A stretch of DNA of 64,000 nt from Lentilactobacillus buchneri (GTDB taxonomy: Bacteria > Bacillota > Bacilli > Lactobacillales > Lactobacillaceae), in assembly GCF_018314255.1 (NCBI RefSeq), contig NZ_CP073066.1, positions 186,001 through 250,000 of the forward strand, in the 5' to 3' direction. The notes below the pieces were generated by a model. The model did no database searches. It was not told the origin of the DNA and was given only the letters and a program-made list of their open reading frames with translations. Below, one piece after another: positions 18,560 to 28,691 of this stretch (position 1 is its first letter; every line of letters begins with the position of its first letter). Both the position numbers and the translations under genes were made by a program.

Positions 18560-19651
18560 CTAATGATTATTTTTACTGGTCGTATCTTTAACCAATTTCT
18601 TAATGCCATTCAACAGCGGCTGTCGATCTTCTCCAACCAGGCCAATCGTTTCCACAAACAATTCAAGGCCGATTAACACGGCAATTGTCAGCAGAATCGA
18701 GCCCCACAAGGTTGAAATCGGATAAAGCAGTGAGATAAACGAAAAAATCAGGGCAATTCCATAGATCACCAACACCGTTTGCCGATGGGTCAAACCAATT
18801 TGCATCAAACGGTGATGTAAATGTCGCTTATCGGCATGCGTAATCGGTTCCTTATTTAACAACCGGCGAAAAATGGCAAATACGGTATCAGTAATCGGCA
18901 CACCCAAGATCATCACTGGGATTAGCAGCGTGATGAAGGTGGCGTTCTTTAAGCCAAACAGCGAAAAGACCGACATCATAAATCCAATAAACAACGCACC
19001 GGTGTCGCCCAAATAAATTCTTGCCGGGAAAAAGTTATAAGGCAAAAAGCCAATGCAAGCGGCGACCAGGGTAAAAATCATGATGGCAACGAAAATATTA
19101 CCGACGTTCAAGAAGAACATGGCGGTAATTCCCATGGTGGTTAGGGCAATAATTGCAACCCCAGTGGCCAAGCCGTCCAATCCATCAATCAAGTTAACCG
19201 CGTTAGTGATTGCCAAAATCCAAATCCAAGTTACCGGCAAACTCAGCCAACCAAGGTGGATTGTGATAAACGGTAAGGTAATGGTGGTCATTTTAACGCC
19301 GGCTGTAAAGTAAACCCACAGCGCGGCAATTGAAATCCCCAAAACTTTTTGCCGGGGCTTTAAGACGAAAATATCATCTATTATCCCAGTGAGAATAATG
19401 ATGACTTCCCCGCCATACACCCCCCACAAAATTTTGGTTGGGAACTGATCCCGCAATAAAATCATGGTCGTAAAGGTGTAGGCAATAAAAATTGCCAACC
19501 CACCAATCGTTGGCATTGGAATTTTATTAACCCGCCGTTTGTTTGGCCGGTCCTCTGCCCCAACAGCAAAAGCAAGTTTCCGAATAAATGGGGTTAAGAC
19601 TGCAGAAATAATCATGGTAGCAAATAAAGACACAATGATCTCGAATTTCAA
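18560..19651 (-). CDS. tagO: Undecaprenyl-phosphate GlcNAc-1-phosphate transferase
   Basis: 363-residue polytopic enzyme of the MraY/WecA family that makes undecaprenyl-PP-GlcNAc, the first step of wall teichoic acid or related wall polysaccharides. Visible motifs: DRPNKRRVNKIPMPTIGG near the N-terminus, NAVNLIDGLDGLA (catalytic Asp), the YLGDTGALF loop, and HADKRHLHHRL near 270. About 11 hydrophobic segments. The TTG at 19651 has GAGG eight bases upstream and is preferred to the TTG at 19684. Confidence 0.92.
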   Translation of the reverse strand: MKFEIIVSLFATMIISAVLTPFIRKLAFAVGAEDRPNKRRVNKIPMPTIGGLAIFIAYTFTTMILLRDQFPTKILWGVYGGEVIIILTGIIDDIFVLKPRQKVLGISIAALWVYFTAGVKMTTITLPFITIHLGWLSLPVTWIWILAITNAVNLIDGLDGLATGVAIIALTTMGITAMFFLNVGNIFVAIMIFTLVAACIGFLPYNFFPARIYLGDTGALFIGFMMSVFSLFGLKNATFITLLIPVMILGVPITDTVFAIFRRLLNKEPITHADKRHLHHRLMQIGLTHRQTVLVIYGIALIFSFISLLYPISTLWGSILLTIAVLIGLELFVETIGLVGEDRQPLLNGIKKLVKDTTSKNNH

Positions 19652-19694
19652 AATTGTAACCTCACTTATTTCCTTCCAAATCAATATTAATTCA

Positions 19695-19723
19695 ATTATA
19701 CAAATGACAATTCATAAAAACAA
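19695..19723 (-). promoter_or_regulatory. tagO promoter
   Basis: On the minus strand TTGTTT (19718-19723), a 17-base spacer and a perfect TATAAT (19695-19700) lie about 45 bases upstream of the tagO start. Confidence 0.7.
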
Positions 19724-19781
19724 GGTATGTCTGACTCACAAAGTAAAGGAGCTTACTCAAATAATTAATACGGACCAATTG

Positions 19782-19795
19782 TGTGAATTTTCACA
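19782..19795. promoter_or_regulatory. Inverted repeat between divergent tagO and lrgA promoters
   Basis: TGTGAA-TT-TTCACA has perfect six-base arms. TTTCACAAA occurs again at 19830-19838, inside the lrgA promoter spacer, and at 19886-19894 in its leader. These could be operator half-sites; the cognate regulator is unknown. Confidence 0.4.
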
Positions 19796-19821
19796 TTTTT
19801 AAATTTTGCCAACGTTTTCAA

Positions 19822-19850
19822 TTGTCATATTTCACAAAAACATTTATACT
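19822..19850 (+). promoter_or_regulatory. lrgAB promoter
   Basis: TTGTCA (19822-19827), a 17-base spacer and TATACT (19845-19850) form a good sigma-A promoter about 60 bases upstream of the lrgA ATG. Confidence 0.75.
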
Positions 19851-19911
19851 AGAGATTGTAAGACAACAGGTTCAATTATTTTATATTTCACAAACGGAAG
19901 GAGTTTTTATC

Positions 19912-20364
19912 ATGGCTGACAAAACAAATACTACACAAGCCGAGACGAAAGATGCGCCCATTCTTATTCAAATGGGTATCTTCGCCGCGGTATTGTTTGT
20001 TTCCAGTTTAATTTCAGCATGGTTGGTAGCAGTCGCACCAAAGTTCCCTGTTCCAACCCCAGTTCTTGGTTTAATTATTCTTTATCTCCTATTAACTTTC
20101 CACATCGTCAAAGTTGAATGGGTTGATAAATTTGCTACATTTATGATCGGAATGATCGCATTTCTATTTGTACCTTCAGGAATTCAATTGACCGCATCTC
20201 TTGATATCATGAAGGCTCAAGGTGTACAACTTATTGTTGCTATTATTATTTCAACGGTTGTCTTACTTGTTGTTGTTGCTTACACCACATCATTCTTTAT
20301 CTGGATCAGAAAGACCGTTTTCCATGGCGATATTACAGTTAGTGAAGACGTCGAGAAAAAGTAA
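19912..20364 (+). CDS. lrgA: CidA/LrgA family holin-like (antiholin) membrane protein
   Basis: 150-residue protein with four hydrophobic segments (about 20-42, 48-66, 76-95, 102-128). The family comprises LrgA/CidA proteins that influence murein hydrolase activity, autolysis and, in some bacteria, pyruvate movement. The ATG at 19912 is preceded by AAGGAG. It is followed 18 bases later by lrgB, so the pair forms an operon whose second gene is broken by an insertion sequence. Confidence 0.88.
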   Translation: MADKTNTTQAETKDAPILIQMGIFAAVLFVSSLISAWLVAVAPKFPVPTPVLGLIILYLLLTFHIVKVEWVDKFATFMIGMIAFLFVPSGIQLTASLDIMKAQGVQLIVAIIISTVVLLVVVAYTTSFFIWIRKTVFHGDITVSEDVEKK

Positions 20365-20382
20365 TTAAAGGGGTGAATATAA

Positions 20383-21144
20383 ATGTCTGCTACACAAACA
20401 ACTATTATTGCGTATTTAGGGACACCAATTTTTGGTATCTGCTTGTCACTGTTGGTTTTCTTGTTTGGTCAATGGCTATTCAAGATTGGTAAAGGATTCT
20501 TCTTATTCCAACCTCTGTTTGTTGGAATGGTACTTGGAATCTTCATCCTCTGGTTGATGGCTAAGATGTTCGGTGTTGACGTTACTTGGTTCTACACCAA
20601 CGCTTACAAACCAGGTGGAGATATCATTTTCTGGTTCTTGAACCCAGCAACCATTGCGTTTGCCGTTCCTCTGTACAAACGTAACGATATTGTTAAACGA
20701 TTCTGGTTAGAGATTCTGCTATCATTAATTATTGGTTTGTTCATCTCACTGTTCATCATCTACTATGTATCAAAGCTCATCGGCTTGAACAACAACGGAA
20801 TCGCTTCAATGCTTCCACAAGCTGCTACTACCGCTATTGCAATGCCTATCTCTGGTGCTATCGGAGGTACTCCTGCCGTTACTGCTATGGCATGTATCTT
20901 GAACGCCGTCTTGATTTACGCTTTGGCAACATGGCTCATCAAGATATTCCACTTGACTGAACCAATTGGTCAAGGTCTTGGATTAGGTACTGCCGGACAC
21001 ACTGTTGGTTCAGCAAAGGCCATTCAGTTAAGTTCTGTATCTGGTGCGATGGCTGCCATCGCGGTTGTTATCATTTCAATCGTTGTTGACATCGTTTGTC
21101 AAGGGCAGTTTAAAAATGTAGGTTTTCGGCAGAAAGAAATGTAG
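20383..21144 (+). pseudogene. lrgB: LrgB family membrane protein, 3' end interrupted by IS21-family element
   Basis: LrgB/CidB partner of LrgA. 238 native codons run from 20383 to 21096; translation then continues into the IS and stops at 21144, replacing the last 12 native residues with a foreign 15-residue tail (ending FRQKEM). The native last codons lie beyond the element at 23237-23275. LrgB-family features are visible: about seven hydrophobic segments, the PQAATTAIAMPISGAIGG motif and GLGTAGHTVGSAKAI. Nearly the whole protein is still made, so partial function cannot be excluded. Confidence 0.9.
21091..21096 (+). repeat. Left target-site duplication of the IS21-family element
   Basis: ATCGTT here and again at 23231-23236. 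Joining the flanks with a single copy restores the lrgB frame (VVDIV then VPTFANF). Confidence 0.88.
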
Positions 21145-21155
21145 GTTTTCGGCAG
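21115..21155 (+). repeat. Tandem subterminal repeats of the IS21-family element
   Basis: Two identical 18-base copies of AATGTAGGTTTTCGGCAG at 21115 and 21138 (23-base period). A related copy in reverse orientation lies at 23195-23212. Multiple subterminal repeats are transposase-binding sites in IS21 elements. Confidence 0.85.
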
Positions 21156-21893
21156 TTACTTGAGGCCACGTAATCGGTAAGATTTACCAGTGATCTTCAC
21201 TACGTGAACATGATGAACCAAGCGATCGAGAATGGCTGCTGTCACAGTTGGGTTCTGGAAAATATCAACCCAAGCGGATAGATCACTATTGCTGGTAATG
21301 ATCGTTGAATGCTTTTCATAGCGGGCATTGACTAGCTGAAATAAGAGGTTAGCTTCTTGGTGACCAATTGGCAAATACCCAATTTCATCAATAATTAATA
21401 GGTCATAGCGCGAATAGCGGCTTAGAGATCGATCAAGCAGTCCTTTTTCGTAAGCTGCTCTCAATCTAATCAACAGCTCATGACAATTAATAAAGAGAAC
21501 CCGACAGCCCTGTTTACAGGCCTCAATCCCAATACTAATTGCCAAGTGGGTTTTACCGACTCCCGGATTGCCAATAAAGATTAAGTTTTCAGACTTTTCC
21601 ATAAAAGCCAGATTCTGGAATTCCAGAACCTCTTGGCGATTAATACTGGGTTGAAAGCTAAAATCAAATGTATCTAGGGATTTTGTATTGGGGAACCGAG
21701 CACGGCCAATGGCCCGTGCAATCTGACCTTCGTGTCGATTCTGGAGTTCCGAATTAGTTAAATCAATTAGCGCCTCAGTTAATGACAGATTATCAGTGTG
21801 AATTTGATCAAGGTAATTCGGCAAGTATTCACGGATTTTGTTTAACCCTAAGCGCTCAAGATTATTTAAAAGAATTTGATTATTAGTGGTCAT
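21156..21893 (-). CDS. istB: IS21-family helper ATPase IstB
   Basis: 245-residue AAA+ ATPase of the DnaC type that assists the IstA transposase in target capture. Walker A GNPGVGKT is near 107-114, Walker B LLIIDEIGYLP near 163-173, and sensor-1 TSNSDLSAW near 200. ATG has GGAGG upstream. It lies nine bases downstream of istA. Confidence 0.95.
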   Translation of the reverse strand: MTTNNQILLNNLERLGLNKIREYLPNYLDQIHTDNLSLTEALIDLTNSELQNRHEGQIARAIGRARFPNTKSLDTFDFSFQPSINRQEVLEFQNLAFMEKSENLIFIGNPGVGKTHLAISIGIEACKQGCRVLFINCHELLIRLRAAYEKGLLDRSLSRYSRYDLLIIDEIGYLPIGHQEANLLFQLVNARYEKHSTIITSNSDLSAWVDIFQNPTVTAAILDRLVHHVHVVKITGKSYRLRGLK

Positions 21894-21902
21894 GGTAGCC
21901 TC

Positions 21903-23126
21903 CTATAAGTTGTCGTAATCAGTCATATGTTCACGAATGTAAGCTGAAATGTCTTCATCTGTCCGCCCTTTAAGCAAATCAGATTTGAGGATATTGAACT
22001 GATCTTGGGGGTCATAATTCAGCGAATTGGTAGTTATGGAGTGCGTACGAATTTCTTCTCCGTTATAATAAATGTGGATGCGCTGCTCATCATTGGAGAT
22101 TTCAACAGCAACCGTACAACCAATGTATCGCGGATCTACTGAGTACTTACATTTGCGGAAATTGATCATGGCCTCCTTCGAAACGACACGGGTAATGTTT
22201 TCTTCGAAGTATGGTTCAAGGAGATTAACTGGAACGCGATGAAGGTACTCTTTTTCTTCGTCTAACCATTTCAGGTACGGGACTTCGTCCGTGGCCTGCG
22301 AAGTTTCATGATTTAGATCATCTCGGAGCATATGAACTAGTTCGATTAGCTCAGTTCCATCAGCAAATTCAGTATTGTATGGCCGTAAACGTTCAACCGT
22401 GCGAGCAAGGGCTTCAACTGCACCTTTAGTTTGTGGTCTGAATGGTCGACAAGCAATTGGTGTGAAACCGGCATCTTTACAGAATTCGTGGAACCGTTCG
22501 TTAAAGACAGCGTGGCCAAACTGGGATTTTGTATGATCCACAACGGTTTTCATATTATCAAACCAGATTTCCGTCGGAATACCTCCGGTATGAAGGAAAG
22601 CGTCGTGTAAGCAAAAAAAGAGGGTATCTTGGCTCCGATCAAAGGTTAGTGTCATATATTTGAGTTTTGAATAAGGCAATACATACAAGAAAATATTGAA
22701 TTTAAACAGCTCACCCTCGCTGCTCACTAGGGCCATTTCTTCTTTCCAGTCAACTTGAGCAGAGAGACCAGGGGAATGTTCAATCCGAATGGTAGCTTTC
22801 TTAACTCGTTCTCGGCGGGTTTGGCGACAATAATCTTTCACGAGGGTATAGCTGCCGGTAAAGCCCTTCTTCTGGATAAATTTAAAAATTGAAGCAGCCG
22901 AACAATTTAGTTCAAGCTTTGAATCGATGGTTTGCTTGAATGGATCCAGTAAACTTGGCCGTTTCGGTCGACCACTTGGTCGGCCCTTAAGTCCAGCTTT
23001 GACTTCCTCATAGGCTTTCTTAACGGTTCGATAATCAACATTATATTGCCGGGCAATCTCGGCGAAGTTAGGCTTAATATTTTCAGTCACGTAAATCGTC
23101 ACTCCTTCTCTTAAATCACGTCTCAC
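21903..23126 (-). CDS. istA: IS21-family transposase IstA
   Basis: 407-residue DDE transposase. An N-terminal helix-turn-helix (about 20-45, ARQYNVDYRTVKKAYEEV) precedes the RNase H-like rve domain with the first D in QVDWKEEM (near 130), the second in WFDNMK (near 190) and E in KGAVEALARTV (near 240). It uses a GTG start preceded by AGGAGG. No frameshift or stop is present. Confidence 0.95.
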   Translation of the reverse strand: MRRDLREGVTIYVTENIKPNFAEIARQYNVDYRTVKKAYEEVKAGLKGRPSGRPKRPSLLDPFKQTIDSKLELNCSAASIFKFIQKKGFTGSYTLVKDYCRQTRRERVKKATIRIEHSPGLSAQVDWKEEMALVSSEGELFKFNIFLYVLPYSKLKYMTLTFDRSQDTLFFCLHDAFLHTGGIPTEIWFDNMKTVVDHTKSQFGHAVFNERFHEFCKDAGFTPIACRPFRPQTKGAVEALARTVERLRPYNTEFADGTELIELVHMLRDDLNHETSQATDEVPYLKWLDEEKEYLHRVPVNLLEPYFEENITRVVSKEAMINFRKCKYSVDPRYIGCTVAVEISNDEQRIHIYYNGEEIRTHSITTNSLNYDPQDQFNILKSDLLKGRTDEDISAYIREHMTDYDNL

Positions 23127-23230
23127 ATCAAATTCCTCCTACACTCTGATGTGATTCATGATACAAAAAATGTAGGAAAACCAACAGTTCTAACCTGCCG
23201 TTTTCCTACATTTTACGGGTGCCTTTTACA

Positions 23231-23275
23231 ATCGTTGTTCCAACATTTGCCAACTTCATGGGAATCGCTCACTAA
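23231..23275 (+). pseudogene. lrgB: Displaced 3' end of lrgB
   Basis: Starts with the second ATCGTT copy and encodes IVVPTFANFMGIAH followed by TAA at 23273-23275. It is the original LrgB C-terminus, now separated from the rest by the IS element. Confidence 0.88.
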
Positions 23276-23289
23276 TTCCTTGCGAGATC

Positions 23290-23318
23290 AAAAGATCGTC
23301 CATTTGGGCGATCTTTTT
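23290..23318 (+). terminator. lrgAB terminator
   Basis: Stem AAAGATCGTCC/GGGCGATCTTT (one G-T pair) with a short loop and a T-rich tail, just after the original lrgB stop. Confidence 0.8.
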
Positions 23319-23452
23319 ATTTACATATTTTTCTCGAAGTTAGGCGACTACTCAAACCCAATTATCCCTCCCCTAAGCACGTTTCGTGTCTTTCAAGATA
23401 ATTGCCCACAATCCTGGTGAAACCGGAACGAGGCGGTTAAAAACACACTAAA

Positions 23453-23487
23453 ACAGGCCATCCGTTATTGTCTAATGGATGGCCTGT
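23453..23487 (-). terminator. kimA terminator
   Basis: 11-bp perfect stem ACAGGCCATCC/GGATGGCCTGT followed by TTTTAG on the minus strand, 15 bases downstream of the kimA stop. Confidence 0.85.
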
Positions 23488-23501
23488 ATCGTTTCATTTA
23501 A

Positions 23502-25343
23502 CTACTCACGCAGATGGTAGTTATAAGTGGAAATAATAATATTTTGTCGTGAATTTAAAATTGCTCTTAATCTCAAACTAGTCTGGTTATGCAGGACATT
23601 TTCCCAACGATGTCTTGGCACAAATTGTGGTACCAGGACAGTGGTCGAATAGTTTCGATCAGCTGCCCGCTTGGCAATGACATCACAGAAACGTAAGGTT
23701 GGTTGAGCAATGGACCGATAGGATGAATGAATATCAACGAATCGGACATCCGGGAAATCTTTCTTGAACTGCTCAGACGTCTTGTGTTCCTTCTCAGGGT
23801 TGGAGTCAAAAGAAACGTGCATTGCGATGACATAATCACCAATCGATTGGGCATAACTGATAGCATTGGCAGTCACCCGAGTGACCCCGCTTACCAGGAC
23901 AATGACAGTCGAACCGTCAAAATGGTGAGTTGTCGCAATTTCAGTATTCTCTTCAACCACCCGCAGCTGTTCGGCAACCCGCTTGTAATGATGATTGATC
24001 TTGTAGAAAATCCTCAAAAGAATCGGCATAACAATCAAATAAGGCCAAACATTTGGAAATCTTAGTAAAAACAGGCAGGTAACCAACGTCAGTGAAATAA
24101 AGGCGCCAACGAAGTTGATAACCGACTTCAGCTGCCAATTCTTGCCCCGATTTCTCCGCCAATGGATAATCATTCCGGACTGTGACAACGTAAATGGAAT
24201 GAACACACCTACGGCATACAATGGAATCAGTGAATTGGTCCGGCCACCAAAGATTTGAATTAAGACAATCGCACCAACGGCTAAGGAAATAATGCCGTTA
24301 GAGTACCCCAACCGATCCCCTTTGTCGAGATAGGCATGAGGTAAGAACTTGTCTTTAGCCAAGTTATAAGCCAAAATTGGAAATGCTGAGAATCCAGTGT
24401 TGGCAGCAACCGCCAAAATCATGGCAGTTGATAATTGGAGGATATAGTAGACAATGCCATGGCCGAAAACAGTTTCACCAATTTGTGAAAGGACTGTTTC
24501 GTGGCTGTTTGGCATAATGCCCATGTAGTAACTCAGGAAGGTAATCCCGCCAAAGAAGCAGGCCAAGATGGTCGCCATGATGGCTAAGGTCGCCGCAGCA
24601 TTTTTACTCTTGGGTTTGTTAAAATTAGGGACGGCATTACTGATCGCTTCAACACCGGTCAATGAAGATGATCCAGATGAGAAGGCCCGGAAGAACAGGA
24701 CCAAAGTCATGCCTTCAACAGGTGCCCCAATATGAGCAGCCGCATGATATTCGATGTTGCCGGTTACAATGTTATAACCGCCATAAATGATCATCGCGAT
24801 AATCATGATGATGAACAAATACACTGGCAACGTCAAAAACGAAGCAGATTCGCGGATTCCTCGAAGGTTGAGGAGCATAATGCCCACAACGATCAAACAG
24901 GAAATCAACACCCCATGTGAATATAATGACGGAATAGCTGATGTAATGGCTTCAGTCGCTGAAGTTGTTGATACGGCCACGGTCAGCATATAATCGACCA
25001 GCAAAGAGCCGCCGGCAATCAGGCCGGCCTGCTCACCCCAGTTGGTGCTGGCAACCACGTAAGCCCCGCCCCCAGAGGGATAAGCATGGATAATTTGCTG
25101 GTACGACAAGGTAATGGCAGCCAACAGAACCAAAACGAGGGCTGCAACCCAAATTTGATACATCAATGCAGCTGCAGACAGCGTAATTAAAATGGTCGTA
25201 ATCTGCTCAGTACCATATGCAACTGACGAGAGCGCATCGGATGATAGTAAAGCCAGTGCTTTAAATTTGGTTAAAGATTGACCACCCTCATCAGTGGTCT
25301 TTAATGGCTTTCCAATAAGGAGCCGTTTGAGATAGCGCCACAT
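23502..25343 (-). CDS. kimA: KimA-type potassium importer (APC superfamily, KUP-like)
   Basis: 613-residue protein with about 12 hydrophobic segments (residues 30-455) and a cytoplasmic C-terminal USP-like domain (about 475-613). From memory it closely resembles B. subtilis KimA (YdaO): shared blocks include LLIGKPLKT, LSSDALSSVAYGTEQI, AYPSGGGAYVV, TGVEAISNA and LYAVGVFIPFTLSQ. KimA is a high-affinity proton-coupled K+ importer inhibited by c-di-AMP. A DarA-like c-di-AMP receptor is also encoded in this window. It is monocistronic, with its own terminator. Confidence 0.88.
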   Translation of the reverse strand: MWRYLKRLLIGKPLKTTDEGGQSLTKFKALALLSSDALSSVAYGTEQITTILITLSAAALMYQIWVAALVLVLLAAITLSYQQIIHAYPSGGGAYVVASTNWGEQAGLIAGGSLLVDYMLTVAVSTTSATEAITSAIPSLYSHGVLISCLIVVGIMLLNLRGIRESASFLTLPVYLFIIMIIAMIIYGGYNIVTGNIEYHAAAHIGAPVEGMTLVLFFRAFSSGSSSLTGVEAISNAVPNFNKPKSKNAAATLAIMATILACFFGGITFLSYYMGIMPNSHETVLSQIGETVFGHGIVYYILQLSTAMILAVAANTGFSAFPILAYNLAKDKFLPHAYLDKGDRLGYSNGIISLAVGAIVLIQIFGGRTNSLIPLYAVGVFIPFTLSQSGMIIHWRRNRGKNWQLKSVINFVGAFISLTLVTCLFLLRFPNVWPYLIVMPILLRIFYKINHHYKRVAEQLRVVEENTEIATTHHFDGSTVIVLVSGVTRVTANAISYAQSIGDYVIAMHVSFDSNPEKEHKTSEQFKKDFPDVRFVDIHSSYRSIAQPTLRFCDVIAKRAADRNYSTTVLVPQFVPRHRWENVLHNQTSLRLRAILNSRQNIIISTYNYHLRE

Positions 25344-25571
25344 AAATAGTTACTCCTTTATTTAATAATCTACCATTCTTGTGAACCATAAAATGATAGT
25401 CCTTCTGACAACTAAAAACAAGTCTTGATATGTATGTCTGAATGGGCTCACAGCAAATCACCATCCAGACAAGCTAAAATATCCGTCAGCTGTGCACTCA
25501 GAGTCAAAATATGATCTAAGCCACATGCTAACTACTTTAATATTGAATTGATTAATTCGCAAGCACAAAAT
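25344..25571 (-). other. kimA upstream region with possible structured leader
   Basis: The 228 bases upstream of kimA hold no gene. On the minus strand GTCTGGATGG (25461-25470) pairs with CCATTCAGAC (25436-25445) around a 15-base loop. Six bases of that loop (GCTGTG, 25449-25454) can pair with CACAGC further upstream (25489-25494), like a pseudoknot. I see no match to the ydaO c-di-AMP riboswitch found ahead of B. subtilis kimA. AAAGGAG precedes the start codon. Confidence 0.4.
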
Positions 25572-25602
25572 AAGCACCAATCCCGATTTGGAATCGATGC
25601 TT
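25572..25602 (-). terminator. groESL terminator
   Basis: 13-base arms (AAGCATCGATTCC/GGGATTGGTGCTT with three wobble pairs) followed by ATTTT on the minus strand, 43 bases after the groEL stop. Confidence 0.8.
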
Positions 25603-25644
25603 ATTGTACAATACTTTCATTCAAATCAACGATTTAACGCTTCA

Positions 25645-27306
<1,662 letters not shown>

Positions 27307-27360
27307 TCATTGAATGATTCAAATGATTCACTTATTAGCAATTATCTTGTTAAAATATAA

Positions 27361-27645
27361 TTATTCGACAATTGCGACGATGTCTTTTTCATGAAGAACG
27401 AGATAAGTTTGATCGTTATCCTCAATCTCGGTTCCGGCGTACTTATCAAACATAACCTTGTCGCCCTTTTTTACAACAGGTGCAACCTTGGTACCATTAT
27501 CAAGTACACGGCCATCACCCACGGCAACAACTGTACCGGCTTGCGGCTTCTTTTTTGCATTGTCAGCAAGAACGATACCGCCAACCGACTTTTCTTCTTC
27601 TTTTTCAGTTTCGATAATTACGCGATCTCCTAATGGTTTTAACAC
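27361..27645 (-). CDS. groS: 10 kDa co-chaperonin GroES
   Basis: 94-residue lid of the GroEL cage. It starts with GTG at 27645 (GGAGGG upstream), giving [11 protein letters not shown]. The mobile loop [16 protein letters not shown] lies near 20-35. An upstream in-frame extension to 27687 would overlap the CIRCE operator and is unlikely. First gene of the groESL operon. Confidence 0.97.
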   Translation of the reverse strand: MLKPLGDRVIIETEKEEEKSVGGIVLADNAKKKPQAGTVVAVGDGRVLDNGTKVAPVVKKGDKVMFDKYAGTEIEDNDQTYLVLHEKDIVAIVE

Positions 27646-27680
27646 GTTAGTCCCTCCGTTTGCAACAATTTTTAGCAACA

Positions 27681-27707
27681 TTAGCACTCACATGATAAAA
27701 GTGCTAA
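27681..27707 (-). promoter_or_regulatory. CIRCE operator (HrcA binding site) of groESL
   Basis: TTAGCACTC-N9-AAGTGCTAA; only one base differs from the consensus right arm GAGTGCTAA. It lies 36 bases upstream of the groES start. HrcA itself is not encoded in this window. Confidence 0.9.
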
Positions 27708-27721
27708 TCACTGTGTATAAT

Positions 27722-27750
27722 ATATTATTTTTTCAGACCAATTGCAAGGA
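27722..27750 (-). promoter_or_regulatory. Probable groESL promoter
   Basis: On the minus strand TTGCAA is followed after 17 bases by TATATT, just upstream of CIRCE. Coordinates are approximate, within two or three bases. Confidence 0.5.
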
Positions 27751-27812
27751 TTTCTGCGCATTTCTTGGTGAATTTATCTGCAGATTGCCTTGCCGACGGT
27801 AAATGAGCGCAT

Positions 27813-27852
27813 AAGAAAAGACCGGCGTTTTCAGGATCACCGGTCTTTTCTT
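27813..27852 (-). terminator. rex terminator
   Basis: 13-bp perfect stem AAGAAAAGACCGG/CCGGTCTTTTCTT with a 14-base loop, 20 bases downstream of the rex stop. Confidence 0.8.
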
Positions 27853-27871
27853 CATTAATTTGTTCGATATT

Positions 27872-28504
27872 TTACTTGCCAAAGTTTTCGATGAAATAAA
27901 TCAAAGTTTGCAATTCATTAGTTAAGTCAACATTTTGAACCAGGACATCTTCAGGAACCTGAAGCCGAATTGGCGTAAAGTTCAAGACACCCTTTACCCC
28001 GCCGGCGACAGCATCGTCCGCGATGGACTGAGCGACTTTTGAGGGCACGGTCAAAATGATGACTTTGATCTGTTGATCATGCAGTTGATGTGAAAGTTCC
28101 TCAATCGGGTAGACAGGAACACCGTCTTCAATTGTGTTCACAATCTTGTCGTCGGTATCAAAAGCAGCAGAGATTCGAACGTTGCCGTCTTTGTGAAAAT
28201 TAAAGTTCAAGAGCGCATGGCCCAAATTGCCGACTCCGATCAAAGCCACGTTGGTCAGATGCTCTTGATTCAAGATCGTTTTGAAAAACGAAAGCAGGTT
28301 ATCAACATCGTATCCATAACCCCGCTTGCCCAAAGCACCAAAATAGGAAAAGTCACGACGAATGGTTGCTGAATCCACCTGCACCGCCTCGGCCAATTCC
28401 GTTGATGAAATTCGTTGCTTTCCTGTATCGTGTAAAATATTTAAGTATCGGTAATATATCGGCAATCGTTTAGCGGTTGCGCGTGGAATATTTTCAGCTG
28501 TCAA
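27872..28504 (-). CDS. rex: Redox-sensing transcriptional repressor Rex
   Basis: 210-residue repressor that senses the NADH/NAD+ ratio. The N-terminal winged helix (about 5-80) contains [21 protein letters not shown]; the Rossmann NAD(H) domain starts with [10 protein letters not shown] near 93-102; the C-terminal helix is used for domain swapping. In lactobacilli Rex controls fermentative redox genes. It is divergent from the ABC-F gene, and rex next to groESL is conserved in Bacillus (ydiH region). Confidence 0.95.
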   Translation of the reverse strand: MTAENIPRATAKRLPIYYRYLNILHDTGKQRISSTELAEAVQVDSATIRRDFSYFGALGKRGYGYDVDNLLSFFKTILNQEHLTNVALIGVGNLGHALLNFNFHKDGNVRISAAFDTDDKIVNTIEDGVPVYPIEELSHQLHDQQIKVIILTVPSKVAQSIADDAVAGGVKGVLNFTPIRLQVPEDVLVQNVDLTNELQTLIYFIENFGK

Positions 28505-28587
28505 GAAAATTTCCTCCTATTTGTCATTTTAGTTAAAAGAACTTTGTGAATTCCTATTTACATCTCATTCTACCATAAGATGACATC

Positions 28588-28606
28588 TTGTGAAATATAT
28601 TTCAAA
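28588..28606. promoter_or_regulatory. Possible Rex autoregulatory site
   Basis: TTGTGAA followed by an AT core and TTTCAAA lies between the divergent rex and ABC-F genes. The left half fits the Rex consensus TTGTGAA-N4-TTCACAA exactly; the right half is degenerate and its spacing is off. Confidence 0.3.
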
Positions 28607-28691
28607 TATTACTTACAAATAATTCCTGAAATCGTGTAAATTATGATAAAATTGATTGTTGGTAGTTACAAAATGAAAGGTGGCCAAACAC

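Larger units (their letters stand above)
21097..23230 (-). mobile_element. Complete IS21-family insertion sequence, 2134 bp
   Basis: The element begins TGTCAAGGGCA and ends, read inward from the right, TGTAAAAGGCA; both ends are TG...CA, typical of IS21. Each end carries further copies of a subterminal block (AATGTAGG...CGGCAG at 21115-21132, 21138-21155 and inverted at 23195-23212). It encodes istA and istB on the minus strand and is flanked by a 6-base duplication. Both genes are open, so the element looks recently inserted and possibly active. Confidence 0.93.

Noticed and set aside
21115..21155. Possible CRISPR-like repeats
   Set aside because: Only two 18-base copies with a five-base gap; they are subterminal repeats of the IS21 element.
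25344..25571. ydaO-type c-di-AMP riboswitch ahead of kimA
   Set aside because: Looked for because B. subtilis kimA has one; the conserved riboswitch blocks are not visible here.
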